The notes under the pieces: model-generated | The model's database searches: none | What the model was told of the DNA's origin: nothing | The model's input: only the letters and a program-made list of their open reading frames with translations | Translations under genes and position numbers: made by a program | Part shown: positions 10,499-22,269 of the stretch, piece by piece | How the letters are laid out: the number at the start of each line of letters is the position of its first letter | Position numbering within the stretch: the stretch's first letter is position 1 | Source: Lactococcus garvieae subsp. garvieae | GTDB lineage: Bacteria > Bacillota > Bacilli > Lactobacillales > Streptococcaceae | Length of the DNA stretch: 64,000 nt | Assembly (NCBI RefSeq): GCF_029024465.1 | Contig: NZ_CP118950.1 | Span: forward strand, 434,001 to 498,000 | Direction: 5' to 3'

Positions 10499-11407
10499 TT
10501 AACAAATAATCTTTCGTTTTTCAGAAGTGAGAGTCAACGTGTCATTGGCTTGAATTGTGAAAGACTCGCCATCGATTTGAACGGGTTGAACAGACTGCGG
10601 CGTTACTGCAGCTGCTGTGGAAACACTATGGTGGAAAAGGTTATTGTCTAAATGCTTGGCCTTAAGCACACTAGGAATTAAAGAAAATATTTTTGGGATA
10701 CTGTATCTGTCCAACTCAACCAAATGAATTTCTTTGCTGAGATTAGTTGCTTCTGGCGCAATCTGGATCCCCCCACCAAAATAAGGATGTTTCGTAAAGG
10801 TCAAAAGAAAGGCATTATCAAATTTAAAAGCATTTTTCATATTATAAACGCTAATCTCAAAAGGTTTTTTGCTGAATAAAACATGAAGGGCAGTCAGAAA
10901 GTAAGAAAGCCTGCCTAACTTGAGAGCATTAAGCATGTTTTTCATACGTCCACCATTGGTCGCTTTGACGATGGCCGCATCTAAACCGATGCCTACATTA
11001 TTAAGCGCATAACCGGAAAAGGATTGCGACTTATAATGTATAACGTAAAAGTCTTTAGTTTTATTTTGACAAATGTTCTTGAAGGCTTGGATAGGATCAA
11101 AAGAAAGCCCTAAACTCCGGGCAAAATCATTACCTGAACCTGAAGGGATGTAACCGAAGGGCAGGTCGTCAGGCAAGGCATTTAGTGCCAAAGATATGGT
11201 GCCATCCCCACCTAAAATAATAAGCTGGTCTTCGGTTGATTTCTCTTCTAGAATTTTTTGGATAAAAGACGCTTCTTGCCCAGTATGTTCGGTCGCAAAG
11301 AGTTTATAAGAGAGGCCCTCTTTTTCAAGATAGGGCAATAAAAGTTTCAATGAACGTTCCCCTTTGCGTGAACCGGCATTGGGATTGGCAAGAATGTAAT
11401 AAATCAT
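10499..11407 (-). CDS. Diacylglycerol kinase family lipid kinase
   Basis: 302-residue member of the DgkB/YegS/BmrU family of soluble, membrane-associated lipid kinases that phosphorylate diacylglycerol or related lipids with ATP, recycling diacylglycerol to phosphatidic acid. Visible motifs are the N-terminal NPNAGSRKGE loop, the nucleotide-binding ILGGDGTISLALN segment around residues 60-75, and PSGSGNDFARSLG. The C-terminal half is the beta-sandwich lipid domain. It is transcribed alone, convergent with rpoC. The exact substrate cannot be read from the sequence: some family members act on undecaprenol-like or other lipids. Confidence 0.88.
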   Translation of the reverse strand: MIYYILANPNAGSRKGERSLKLLLPYLEKEGLSYKLFATEHTGQEASFIQKILEEKSTEDQLIILGGDGTISLALNALPDDLPFGYIPSGSGNDFARSLGLSFDPIQAFKNICQNKTKDFYVIHYKSQSFSGYALNNVGIGLDAAIVKATNGGRMKNMLNALKLGRLSYFLTALHVLFSKKPFEISVYNMKNAFKFDNAFLLTFTKHPYFGGGIQIAPEATNLSKEIHLVELDRYSIPKIFSLIPSVLKAKHLDNNLFHHSVSTAAAVTPQSVQPVQIDGESFTIQANDTLTLTSEKRKIIC

Positions 11408-11546
11408 AGAACTATTTTATCAAAAAAATATATTTTAGAGGCAAATAACATAATAATTTCCAATGATACAAAAATTTCGGAAGAGTAACAAAGAAAAAGG
11501 GGAAAGTTACCGCCTGAATGACAAAAAACGCGAACAGCCTTTTATA

Positions 11547-11555
11547 TGTTATAAT
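11547..11555 (+). promoter_or_regulatory. Extended -10 promoter of mecA
   Basis: TGTTATAAT at 11547-11555, about 95 nt before the mecA ATG. The leader carries an imperfect hairpin, CAATGAAAAC (11591-11600) / GTTCTCATTG (11612-11621). Nothing else is evident in the 243-nt spacer. Confidence 0.6.
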
Positions 11556-11650
11556 TAGAAGAAACAGTTAAATATAAAAAAATATTTCTGCAATGAAAAC
11601 TAAAAGTTATGGTTCTCATTGAGGATAATGAAGAATAATAGGTTAAAAAT

Positions 11651-12334
11651 ATGCAATACGAAGAAATAAACGAAAAAACGATAAAGATTAGCCTAACCTT
11701 TCAAGATTTGGTTGATCATGATGTCAAACTCTCTGATTTTTTTACTAACCAGTCGATGGTTGAAAATCTTTTTTATGAATTAGTAGAAGAACTGGGACTT
11801 GAGGAAAGATTCTCATCAGGACTTTTAACTTTCCAAATTCAACCTTTCCCTAAAGGGGTGAATATCATTGTTACCGAGGAAAATATTGATATTGATCCCA
11901 ATAATCTCCCGGATGATCCTGAAGAATTTGAGCAGCTGATGACGGATTTCTTTGGGCGTGTGGAAGATTTAAAACAAAATGGCGGAACAATGGCAGATAC
12001 AAGTACAACTGAAACGAAAGAAACAAAAGTAGAAAATAAACCAGACCCAGATTTTGTCTTCTATTCTCTAGAATTTGAAAATATGTCTCAACTTTTGACA
12101 GCTGTAAAAAATGTTAAAATTGATGCAGAAGAGTCTGAACTTTACAGTTACCAAGATAAGTTTTATTTGATTATTTTGGACAATCAAAAATCAAAAGGAA
12201 AAACAGCCGTAAGTTCGATGCGTGCTCGAATGTTAGAATATGGCCAGGAAACGGTCAACAGTCGTGAAACCCTACAAGAATACGGCGAGATACTAATCAA
12301 TACGCGTGCTTTGGAAGTTCTCTCAAAAATTTAA
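11651..12334 (+). CDS. mecA: Adaptor protein MecA
   Basis: Adaptor that delivers substrates to the ClpC ATPase for degradation by ClpCP; in Bacillus it keeps ComK low, and in streptococci it targets ComX and ComW-like regulators. The 227-residue protein has the characteristic N-terminal domain (MQYEEINEKTIKISLT, with LTFQDLVDHDV), an acidic, low-complexity linker at about residues 85-130 (TSTTETKETK), and the C-terminal ClpC-binding domain with FYSLEFENMSQLL. It lies 3 nt before the tagO-like gene, so the two are probably co-transcribed, an order shared with streptococci. Its presence matters because comEA and a broken comEC lie 10 kb downstream. Confidence 0.93.
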   Translation: MQYEEINEKTIKISLTFQDLVDHDVKLSDFFTNQSMVENLFYELVEELGLEERFSSGLLTFQIQPFPKGVNIIVTEENIDIDPNNLPDDPEEFEQLMTDFFGRVEDLKQNGGTMADTSTTETKETKVENKPDPDFVFYSLEFENMSQLLTAVKNVKIDAEESELYSYQDKFYLIILDNQKSKGKTAVSSMRARMLEYGQETVNSRETLQEYGEILINTRALEVLSKI

Positions 12335-12337
12335 GAT

Positions 12338-13594
12338 ATGATAGATACTATAAAAGAAATCCCGATTAAGGGGATTCCCTTCACAGTAGAGTTCTTCATC
12401 GTGCTCTTCGTGACATTTGGAATGTCCTTGATTTTCACACCCTTAATGACCTTTGTTTCACGCCGAATTGGAGCTGTAGACAAGCCCAATAAGCGACGTG
12501 TCAATACGAAAATAATGCCCTCGGCAGGTGGTTTAGCTATTTTTGCATCCTTTGCAATTGCGACACTTTTTATCCTCCCGATGATTGTTTACCCACAACT
12601 TCCCCTAATGAGTCCCCAACAATTGGCGGCAGGAATGAAGCCTCATTTTGTGACTTATACTAGCTACATTGTACCTTTTATTGTAGCAGGGGGTATTGTT
12701 GTTCTGACGGGACTCATTGACGACATCAAAGAAATTTCCCCTAAGATGAAGATGACGGGGTTGCTTCTCGCTGCGTCAATTACATGGTTTTTTACCCATG
12801 CACGCTTTGACAATCTTAAAATCCCCTTTGGCGGTCCTTTTCTTGTGTTTCCTGCTTGGCTCTCCTTTATTTTTACCGTTTTTTGGATTGTTTCGATTAC
12901 AAATGCGGTCAATTTGATTGATGGCCTAGATGGTTTAGCCAGTGGTGTCTCTGTGATTTCGCTGTTTACCATGGGTATTGTGTCCTACTTCTTTTTACCA
13001 GGATCAAGTATCTTCTTACCTATCACTATTTTTACCTTAGTTGCCGCCATTATGGGATTCTTCCCGTATAACTATCACCCAGCGATTATCTATCTGGGAG
13101 ATACCGGCGCACTGTTCTTGGGCTTTATGATATCGGTTGTCTCCTTGCAAGGTTTAAAAAATGCAACGGCAGTAGCAGTCCTGACACCACTTTTGATTTT
13201 AGGAGTGCCACTAACAGATACTATCGTAGCAATGGTGCGGCGAAAACTGAACAATCAAAGAATTTCCAGTGCAGATAAAATGCACCTGCACCATCGCTTG
13301 ATGTACATTGGCTTTACGCATCGAGGCGCCGTATTAGTTATTTATGGCATAGCTGGGATTTTTGCCTTCATTTCCTTGATCCTGCAAGTTTCTAGCCGGA
13401 TTGGTGGAATATTCTTAATTATTGCTTTGCTGCTTGGACTGGGACTCTTTATTGACTTGGTCGGTATACTTGGCAAAGATCGCCAACCTTTTCTTAATGT
13501 TTTGAGGTTTATTGGCAGTTCTGAGTATCGAGAGCAAGTCATAAGTAAGAAACATAAAAGAAAATATAAACACGACAAAACAGAACGGAAATGA
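12338..13594 (+). CDS. tagO: Undecaprenyl-phosphate N-acetylglucosaminyl-1-phosphate transferase (TagO/RgpG type)
   Basis: Polytopic membrane enzyme of the MraY/WecA family that transfers GlcNAc-1-phosphate from UDP-GlcNAc to undecaprenyl phosphate, starting wall polysaccharide or teichoic acid synthesis. 418 residues with about ten membrane segments. Family motifs are the Asp-rich LIDDIKEIS near residue 128, NAVNLIDGLDGLASG near 190, the aspartate in YLGDTGALFLG near 255, and the HLHHRLM motif near residue 317 in the cytoplasmic loop typical of the WecA/TagO branch rather than MraY. In streptococci the gene next to mecA is rgpG, which initiates rhamnose polysaccharide; lactococcal walls carry a similar rhamnan, so that role is likely. 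The stop codon lies within the terminator stem. Confidence 0.9.
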   Translation: MIDTIKEIPIKGIPFTVEFFIVLFVTFGMSLIFTPLMTFVSRRIGAVDKPNKRRVNTKIMPSAGGLAIFASFAIATLFILPMIVYPQLPLMSPQQLAAGMKPHFVTYTSYIVPFIVAGGIVVLTGLIDDIKEISPKMKMTGLLLAASITWFFTHARFDNLKIPFGGPFLVFPAWLSFIFTVFWIVSITNAVNLIDGLDGLASGVSVISLFTMGIVSYFFLPGSSIFLPITIFTLVAAIMGFFPYNYHPAIIYLGDTGALFLGFMISVVSLQGLKNATAVAVLTPLLILGVPLTDTIVAMVRRKLNNQRISSADKMHLHHRLMYIGFTHRGAVLVIYGIAGIFAFISLILQVSSRIGGIFLIIALLLGLGLFIDLVGILGKDRQPFLNVLRFIGSSEYREQVISKKHKRKYKHDKTERK

Positions 13595-13614
13595 GCTTTT
13601 CGGCTGTTTTTTTT
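13577..13614 (+). terminator. Terminator overlapping the end of the tagO-like gene
   Basis: AAAACAG (13577-13583) pairs with CTGTTTT (13604-13610), with GGAAA/TTTTC inside and eight T in the tail. The TGA stop (13592-13594) lies in the loop region. Confidence 0.65.
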
Positions 13615-13622
13615 GTTATAAT
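13614..13622 (+). promoter_or_regulatory. Extended -10 promoter of the suf operon
   Basis: TGTTATAAT at 13614-13622, immediately after the preceding terminator's T tail and 50 nt before sufC. No clear -35. Confidence 0.6.
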
Positions 13623-13671
13623 GGAGGGTGAAGTGTAAAAGATATTTTACTTATGAATTGAAGGAGTTAGA

Positions 13672-14442
13672 ATGGCAACTTTAGAAATTAAAAATCTTCA
13701 TGTGAGTATTGAAGACAAAGAAATCCTTAAAGGTGTAAACCTTACTATTAATACCAATGAAGTACATGCAATCATGGGTCCAAACGGTACAGGGAAATCA
13801 ACCTTGTCAGCAGCAATTATGGGAAATCCAAGTTACACAGTCACTGAAGGAGAAGTTCTATTTGATGGCGAAAATGTCCTTGAATTAGAAGTGGATGAAC
13901 GGGCACGTCTGGGCTTATTCCTTGCGATGCAATACCCTTCTGAAATTCCAGGAATTACAAATGCTGAATTTATGCGTGCAGCCATCAATGCTAAACGTGC
14001 AGAAGATGACAAAATTTCTGTTATGGATTTCATTAAAAAATTGGATCAAAATATGGAATTACTCAATATGAAAGAAGAGATGGCAGAGCGTTACCTCAAT
14101 GAAGGCTTCTCTGGTGGGGAGAAAAAACGTAATGAAATTCTCCAACTTTTGATGTTAGAACCAACGTTTGCTATTTTGGATGAAATTGACTCTGGGCTTG
14201 ATATCGATGCGCTTAAAGTAGTCTCAAAAGGCGTGAATGCTATGCGTGGCGACAGTTTTGGTGCCCTTATCATTACCCACTATCAACGTTTGCTCGACTA
14301 TATTACTCCAGATGTCGTTCACATCATGATGGAAGGCCGCGTTGTTATGACGGGCGGAGCCGAACTTGCGAAACGTCTTGAAAAAGAAGGCTATGCTAAA
14401 ATCTCTGAAGAACTAGGGATTGAATATAAGGAAGAAGCATAA
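13672..14442 (+). CDS. sufC: Fe-S cluster assembly ATPase SufC
   Basis: ABC-type ATPase that forms the SufBC2D scaffold complex with SufB and SufD, on which iron-sulfur clusters are built in the cytoplasm. 256 residues with Walker A (GPNGTGKST), the signature loop FSGGEKKRNE specific to SufC, Walker B (FAILDEIDSG) and the H-loop (IITHYQRLLDYI). No transmembrane partner is encoded nearby, consistent with a non-transport role. First gene of sufCDSUB, the order typical of Firmicutes. ATG 13672 follows AAGGAG. Confidence 0.97.
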   Translation: MATLEIKNLHVSIEDKEILKGVNLTINTNEVHAIMGPNGTGKSTLSAAIMGNPSYTVTEGEVLFDGENVLELEVDERARLGLFLAMQYPSEIPGITNAEFMRAAINAKRAEDDKISVMDFIKKLDQNMELLNMKEEMAERYLNEGFSGGEKKRNEILQLLMLEPTFAILDEIDSGLDIDALKVVSKGVNAMRGDSFGALIITHYQRLLDYITPDVVHIMMEGRVVMTGGAELAKRLEKEGYAKISEELGIEYKEEA

Positions 14443-14513
14443 GTTGAGGTCGTGTGAGGTGTTAAAGGACAGGAAGTCATAAATCACCACATACATCATG
14501 GAGATACAATTAA

Positions 14514-16981
<2,468 letters not shown>

Positions 16982-17005
16982 TATTGAAAAAAACGGAGAA
17001 AAAGA

Positions 17006-17461
17006 ATGGCACTTTCAAAATTAGATAATTTATACCGTGCAGTAATTCTTGATCACTCTTCTGCGCCGCGCCATGCAGGTGAATTACAGCAGGCTTGTGT
17101 TGTTGATTTGAACAATCCGACCTGTGGTGATGTCATTCGCTTGACTGTTGCGTTCACAGAAGATAAGATTAGCGATATTGCCTTTAGTGGGCACGGTTGT
17201 ACAATTTCAACGGCGTCTGCTTCCATGATGACGGAAGCTGTGATTGGCAAGACAAAAACAGAAGCCTTGGAATTGGCACAGATTTTTTCAGAAATGGTGA
17301 CAGGACACGTAGAACCAGCGCAAGAGCGTTTAGGAGATGCACAATTCCTTGCAGGAGTTTCGAAATTTCCGCAACGGGTAAAATGTTCAACCCTAGCCTG
17401 GAATGCCCTGAAAAAAGCGATTGAGACAGAGGGTACTGCTACTGTATCTGAGTCTCATTAG
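17006..17461 (+). CDS. sufU: Sulfur-transfer protein SufU
   Basis: Zinc-dependent sulfurtransferase that accepts the persulfide from SufS and supplies it to SufBCD in Gram-positive bacteria. 151 residues of the IscU-like fold with the three conserved cysteines in NPTCGDVI, GHGCTIS and VKCSTLAW, and the conserved Asp of CGD. The extended region between the second and third cysteine distinguishes SufU from IscU. Lies between sufS and sufB. Confidence 0.95.
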   Translation: MALSKLDNLYRAVILDHSSAPRHAGELQQACVVDLNNPTCGDVIRLTVAFTEDKISDIAFSGHGCTISTASASMMTEAVIGKTKTEALELAQIFSEMVTGHVEPAQERLGDAQFLAGVSKFPQRVKCSTLAWNALKKAIETEGTATVSESH

Positions 17462-17485
17462 AATGCAAATAAAGAGAGGAAAATA

Positions 17486-18883
17486 ATGACAGAAGAAGTT
17501 CCAGTATTAGAAGAATATAAATTTGGTTTTCATGATAATGCTGAATTAGTCATGTCTACAGGAACAGGTTTGACAGAAGATGTGATTCGTACAATGTCGG
17601 CCGCAAAAGAAGAACCAGAATGGATGCTGGATTTCCGCCTCAAGTCCTTCGAAGCCTTCAAAAAATTAGATCTCCCAGAATGGGGCCCTGATTTATCAGA
17701 CATTGATTTTGATGATGTGGTGTATTATCAAAAGCCCACCGATAAACCTGCACGTACTTGGGAAGAAGTTCCTGATGAAATTAAGGAAACCTTTGAAAAA
17801 ATTGGTATCCCAGAAGCAGAGCGTGCTTATCTGGCAGGAGCTTCAGCACAGTATGAGTCAGAAGTTGTTTACCACAACATGAAGGAAGAATTTGAAAAGC
17901 TTGGTATCGTCTTCACCGATACGGATTCTGCTCTGAAGGAATATCCGGATCTTTTCAAAAAATACTTTGCAAAACTCGTTCCACCAACAGACAATAAATT
18001 AGCCGCCTTGAATTCAGCAGTTTGGTCTGGAGGAAGTTTCGTTTATGTGCCTAAAGGGGTAAAATGTGAAATTCCTATCCAAGCCTATTTCCGTATTAAT
18101 AACGAAAAATCTGGTCAGTTTGAACGTACTTTAATCATTGTTGATGAAGGGGCTTCTATCCAATATGTGGAAGGCTGTACTGCACCCACCTATTCATCAG
18201 CCAGCTTGCACGCTGCTGTTGTGGAAATCTTCTGTGAAGAAGGTGGATACATGCGTTATTCAACCATTCAAAACTGGTCAGATAATGTTTATAATTTGGT
18301 AACAAAACGTGCCAAAGCAGAGGCAAATGCAACTGTAGAATGGATCGATGGTAACTTAGGCTCACGTGTCTCTATGAAGTATCCAGCTGTCTATTTAGAT
18401 GGTCCGGGCGCACGTGGGACAATGCTTTCCATAGCTTTTGCTAACGCAAATCAAGAGCAAGATACAGGTGCAAAAATGATTCATAATGCGCCAAATACAA
18501 GCTCATCGATTATTTCTAAATCCATCTCTAAATCTGGCGGAGCCGTAAATTATCGTGGACAAGTAACTTTCAGCAAAAACTCTGCACATTCTAAATCACA
18601 TATTGAATGTGACACGATTATTATGGATGACATTTCAAAATCAGATACAATTCCATTTAATGAGATTCATAACTCACAAGTGGCCTTGGAACATGAAGCC
18701 AAAGTATCTAAAATCTCAGAAGAACAGTTGTATTATTTGATGAGCCGCGGTCTAACAGAAAAAGAAGCAACAGATATGATCGTTATGGGCTTTATTGAAC
18801 CCTTTACCAAAGAACTCCCAATGGAGTATGCAGTAGAACTCAACCGATTGATTTCTTACAGCATGGAGGGTTCAATCGGTTAA
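17486..18883 (+). CDS. sufB: Fe-S cluster assembly protein SufB
   Basis: Main scaffold subunit of the SufBCD complex, on which nascent Fe-S clusters form. 465 residues; the beta-helix core includes the conserved segments [21 protein letters not shown] and NAHS-like SKSHIECD. The C-terminal [18 protein letters not shown] mirrors SufD and binds SufC. The final codons and stop form part of a 10-bp inverted repeat, AACCGATTGA (18842-18851) / TCAATCGGTT (18872-18881), and the stop codon lies in the first copy of a 77-bp tandem repeat. Confidence 0.97.
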   Translation: MTEEVPVLEEYKFGFHDNAELVMSTGTGLTEDVIRTMSAAKEEPEWMLDFRLKSFEAFKKLDLPEWGPDLSDIDFDDVVYYQKPTDKPARTWEEVPDEIKETFEKIGIPEAERAYLAGASAQYESEVVYHNMKEEFEKLGIVFTDTDSALKEYPDLFKKYFAKLVPPTDNKLAALNSAVWSGGSFVYVPKGVKCEIPIQAYFRINNEKSGQFERTLIIVDEGASIQYVEGCTAPTYSSASLHAAVVEIFCEEGGYMRYSTIQNWSDNVYNLVTKRAKAEANATVEWIDGNLGSRVSMKYPAVYLDGPGARGTMLSIAFANANQEQDTGAKMIHNAPNTSSSIISKSISKSGGAVNYRGQVTFSKNSAHSKSHIECDTIIMDDISKSDTIPFNEIHNSQVALEHEAKVSKISEEQLYYLMSRGLTEKEATDMIVMGFIEPFTKELPMEYAVELNRLISYSMEGSIG

Positions 18884-19110
18884 AGAAAAAGCAAAGCTTT
18901 TTCCCGATTGAATCGTCGAATAGGGATTTTCTTAAGAAAATCTACGCTCGTATCGGTTAAAGAAAAAGCAAAGCTTTTTCCCGATTGAATCGTCGAATAG
19001 GGATTTTCCTAAGAAAATCTACGCTCGTATCGGTTAAAGAAAAAGCAAAGCTTTTTCCCAATTGAACCAGCAGATAGGGAGGTTCGCAAGCCTTCCGCAG
19101 ACATCTTATC
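18875..19110 (+). repeat. 77-bp tandem repeat, two full copies and a diverged third, after sufB
   Basis: Copies start at 18875, 18952 and 19029; copies 1 and 2 differ at one base, while copy 3 matches for about 30 bases and then diverges. Each copy contains GAAAAAGC-aaa-GCTTTTTC (18885-18903 in copy 1) nested in an outer stem (ATCGG/CCGAT, extended to 8 bp in copy 1), and copies 1 and 2 also carry GATTTTC-ttaa-GAAAATC (18925-18942). At the corresponding place copy 3 has a different but still foldable sequence, GGAGGTT (19078-19084) / 19088-19096. The repeat includes the sufB stop codon. No coding potential is apparent. Confidence 0.9.
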
Positions 19111-19126
19111 TGAAACAAATTAAAAA

Positions 19127-19157
19127 ACTAAAAACTCCTTAAATAAGGAGTTTTTTT
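19127..19157 (+). terminator. Intrinsic terminator of the suf operon
   Basis: AAAAACTCCTTA / TAAGGAGTTTTT stem around an AA loop with a T tail, after the tandem repeat. The following stretch to 19315 shows TATAAT-like sequences (about 19167) but no convincing complete promoter. Confidence 0.85.
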
Positions 19158-19315
19158 GGATTGTTATATAATTTCAGTACAAAAATATTCTGGTTCAGTA
19201 AAAATCCAAGAAGTAATAACAGAGGAATAAACTTTACTTAAGGGGTGCCCAACTTCCTACTTTTCACTTTTTGTGTTAAACTATTAAACAGTATGTAAAA
19301 AGAAAGAGCTGTAAT

Positions 19316-20872
19316 ATGAGTATTATCAATGTAAAAAATTTATCCCACGGCTTTGGCGAGCGCGTGATTTTTGAAAATGTGTCTTTCCGTCTTCTTAAAG
19401 GCGAACACGTTGGGCTTGTCGGTGCGAATGGTGAAGGTAAATCCACCTTTATGAATATCGTCACAGGGGCTTTACAACCCGATGAAGGGAAGGTAGAGTG
19501 GTCAAAAAAAGTACGCGTCGGTTACTTAGATCAACATGCAGTGTTACAAAAAGGACAAACCATCCGTGATGTTCTTTCAAGTGCATTTCAGTATCTTTTT
19601 GATATTGAAGCGGAAATTAATGAGCTTTATTTGAAAATGGGAGATGTGACCCCAGAAGAAATGGACCAACTTTTGGAAGAAGTCGGTGAACTGCAAGATA
19701 TCCTAGAGCAAAGTGACTTTTATCAAATTAATTCTAAAGTGGAAGAAATTGGGCGTGGACTTGGGCTGCATGAAATTGGCTTTGAACGAGATGTTGAAGA
19801 TCTTTCTGGTGGCCAACGCACGAAGGTTCTTTTGGCAAAACTCTTGCTGACAAAACCCGAAATCCTGATGCTGGATGAGCCAACAAACTATTTGGATGAA
19901 GAACATATTGCATGGCTTAAGCAGTATCTCTTAGACTATGAAAATGCCTTTATCTTGATTTCCCATGACATTCCTTTCTTGAGCTCTGTTATCAATATCA
20001 TTTATCATATGGAAAATGGCTCCTTAGACCGTTATGTGGGCGATTATGAAGCCTTCCAATCCGTCTATGAAATGAAGAAAAAACAAGAACTGGCAGCATA
20101 TAAACGTCAGCAGTCAGAAATTGCAGATCTTAAAGACTTTGTTGCCCGAAATAAAGCACGTGTAGCTACACGAAATATGGCAATGTCCCGTCAGAAAAAA
20201 CTGGATAAAATGGACATGATTGAGTTAAGTGCAGAACGACCAAAACCGCAATTTGACTTCAAAAAAGGTGCCACTTCAAGCAAACTTATTTTTGAGACTA
20301 AGGATTTAGTTATTGGTTATACGGAGCCTTTGTCACGGCCACTCAACTTACGGGCTGAACGCGGCCAGAAAATCGTTTTTACAGGGGCCAACGGGATTGG
20401 TAAAACAACACTCTTGCGCAGTATTTTGGGAGAAATACAAGCCATTGACGGCGAGGTTCAACGTGGTGAAAAATTAGAAATTGGTTATTTTGAACAAGAA
20501 GTGAAAAGTGATAATGGAAAAACATGTTTGGAAGAAATCTGGGATACTTTTCCGGCAATGAACCAAGCAGAAGTTCGGGCAGCGTTGGCACGTTGTGGCT
20601 TAACAAAAAAACATATCGAAAGTAAAGTTGCGGTTTTAAGTGGTGGTGAAAAGGCTAAAGTTCGTTTGTGTAAATTAATGAATGCTGAAAGTAACGTTCT
20701 TGTCCTGGATGAGCCAACCAATCATTTGGATGTGGATGCCAAGGATGAACTCAAACGCGCCCTACAAGAATATAAGGGAACAATTCTTTTGATTTCACAT
20801 GAACCAGAATTTTACCAAGATGTTGCTACTGAAACTTGGAATTGTGAATCTTGGACTACAAAAGTACTGTAA
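19316..20872 (+). CDS. ABC-F family ATPase (YfmM-like)
   Basis: Soluble protein with two ABC ATPase domains and no membrane segments, the ABC-F architecture; these proteins act on the ribosome as translation factors or antibiotic-protection proteins. 518 residues: domain 1 with Walker A GANGEGKST and signature LSGGQRTK, linker rich in charged residues at about 245-315, domain 2 with GANGIGKTT and LSGGEKAK, and Walker B motifs LMLDEPTNYLD and LVLDEPTNHLD. The N-terminus (MSIINVKNLSHGFGERVIFE) resembles the Bacillus YfmM subgroup. A specific resistance role is not indicated. The stop codon is embedded in the terminator. Confidence 0.9.
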   Translation: MSIINVKNLSHGFGERVIFENVSFRLLKGEHVGLVGANGEGKSTFMNIVTGALQPDEGKVEWSKKVRVGYLDQHAVLQKGQTIRDVLSSAFQYLFDIEAEINELYLKMGDVTPEEMDQLLEEVGELQDILEQSDFYQINSKVEEIGRGLGLHEIGFERDVEDLSGGQRTKVLLAKLLLTKPEILMLDEPTNYLDEEHIAWLKQYLLDYENAFILISHDIPFLSSVINIIYHMENGSLDRYVGDYEAFQSVYEMKKKQELAAYKRQQSEIADLKDFVARNKARVATRNMAMSRQKKLDKMDMIELSAERPKPQFDFKKGATSSKLIFETKDLVIGYTEPLSRPLNLRAERGQKIVFTGANGIGKTTLLRSILGEIQAIDGEVQRGEKLEIGYFEQEVKSDNGKTCLEEIWDTFPAMNQAEVRAALARCGLTKKHIESKVAVLSGGEKAKVRLCKLMNAESNVLVLDEPTNHLDVDAKDELKRALQEYKGTILLISHEPEFYQDVATETWNCESWTTKVL

Positions 20873-20886
20873 ACAGTACTTTTTAT
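20860..20886 (+). terminator. Terminator overlapping the ABC-F stop codon
   Basis: AAAAGTACTGT and ACAGTACTTTT are complementary over 11 bp around the stop codon, followed by T-rich sequence. Confidence 0.7.
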
Positions 20887-21036
20887 TTATTTGAAGCAAC
20901 TTTTTTAAGACCGGTAATCTTTGCTCTATTTATTCTTCTAAAAAAATCCGCTTTTTTTATAATCTTTTTCGTAATTTCATGGAAAAAAGTTGTATAATTG
21001 TAGGAGTGCAATTAATCAGTTTTTTAAGGAGAAAAC

Positions 21037-22212
21037 ATGGAACAGCAAATCACAAGAAAGCCAGACAATGCTTTCAAAAAGTTGACCCAGTTTTTTATTG
21101 TTGATAAGGTCTTTCTTGTATCGTTTATTATCGCCATTATTTCAGTGAGTATGGGCGGAATACAGACAGAATTTTTTGATAACAAAGTCATTGTGACTGT
21201 TTTTGGTTTAATGTTAGTTATTGCTGGTTTTCGATCTACTGGTATTTTGTCTTATATGGGCCAAACATTGGTAAAAAGAAGTAAAACAACGCGTCAGCTT
21301 GTACGATTCACCACAATGCTGGCCTTCTTTTTTGCCGTATTTTTTACTAATGATCTCACCATATTGACAATTTTACCGCTCTACTTGACGATTACTCGAG
21401 AAATAAAAAATCGTAAGTCTGTCTATATTGGAGCCGCGATGATTGTCCCTGCCTGTCATACAGGTTCAAGTCTTTTACCTCAAGGCAACCCACACAATCT
21501 TTATTTATATTCTTTTTATCAAAACCCAGGGCATCACTTGGGGCAGGCATTGACAAATTTAGAATTTTTTAAAGGAACAGGATTACTCTGGCTGGCAGGC
21601 TTTCTGCTCTTGAACTTGGCTTGCCAATTTATTGACAACGAACCATTGGTCATTGAAACAAAGGTAAACAAGTTTAATCGATTAGAAACCTCAATCTTTA
21701 TTGCTTTAATGATTTTAATGGCCGCGGCTGTATTTGGTTATGTTAACTTTTATCTCGCTGTAGCCATTGTTGCTGTCATTGTCCTTTTCTATCGTCCCGA
21801 ACTTTTTAAGGGCGTCGATTATCATTTACTTCTTACTTTTGTTTTCTTTTTCTTGATTGTAGGAAATATCGCAAATATTCAAGTCCTTACTGATTTTATT
21901 AGCAATACCTTTGTTGGTCCACAAATGTCCTTCTTAGGTACGGTCTTCATGAGTCAGATTATCTCTAATATCGCAGCACCGATTCTTATATCGCCTTTTA
22001 CGCCTCATGCTGTTTCTGTTGTTATCGGGGCAGATATTGGTGGCATAGGGACGATGGTAGCCTCAATGGCAACATTGATTGCTTATAAAATCATTCGCGT
22101 TCAAGCACGTGGTGAAACGGCAGGATTTGTGAAATACTTTGCCTTAGTAAACGCTGGTTTTCTTGCCGTCTTAGTAGTGGTCGGCTTGCTTATCGTCAGT
22201 TTTGGAATTTAA
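21037..22212 (+). CDS. Putative anion/ion transporter of the IT (ArsB/NhaD/CitM) superfamily
   Basis: 391-residue polytopic protein with about ten membrane segments. The segment with FTNDLTILTILPLYL (about 105-120) and the later SNIAAPILISPFTPHA correspond to the two pseudo-symmetric hairpin motifs of the ion transporter superfamily that includes citrate, arsenite and sodium/proton carriers; PQGNPHNLYLYSFY fits the conserved GN-P-N loop. A TATAAT at 20993-20998 gives a plausible promoter, and a strong terminator follows, so it is monocistronic. Substrate unknown: C4/C6-carboxylate or other anion is the family-level expectation. Confidence 0.75.
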   Translation: MEQQITRKPDNAFKKLTQFFIVDKVFLVSFIIAIISVSMGGIQTEFFDNKVIVTVFGLMLVIAGFRSTGILSYMGQTLVKRSKTTRQLVRFTTMLAFFFAVFFTNDLTILTILPLYLTITREIKNRKSVYIGAAMIVPACHTGSSLLPQGNPHNLYLYSFYQNPGHHLGQALTNLEFFKGTGLLWLAGFLLLNLACQFIDNEPLVIETKVNKFNRLETSIFIALMILMAAAVFGYVNFYLAVAIVAVIVLFYRPELFKGVDYHLLLTFVFFFLIVGNIANIQVLTDFISNTFVGPQMSFLGTVFMSQIISNIAAPILISPFTPHAVSVVIGADIGGIGTMVASMATLIAYKIIRVQARGETAGFVKYFALVNAGFLAVLVVVGLLIVSFGI

Positions 22213-22226
22213 AAAAATTTTTATAA

Positions 22227-22256
22227 AAACATGCAGTGAAAAACTGCATGTTTTTT
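22227..22256 (+). terminator. Intrinsic terminator of the transporter gene
   Basis: AACATGCAGT-gaaaa-ACTGCATGTT with a run of T; a strong GC-containing 10-bp stem. Confidence 0.9.
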
Positions 22257-22269
22257 CGTATTTAGAACT

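Noticed and set aside
18875-19060. CRISPR-like array at the sufB repeat
   Set aside because: The repeats are head-to-tail with no unique spacers, contain hairpins, and no cas genes are nearby.
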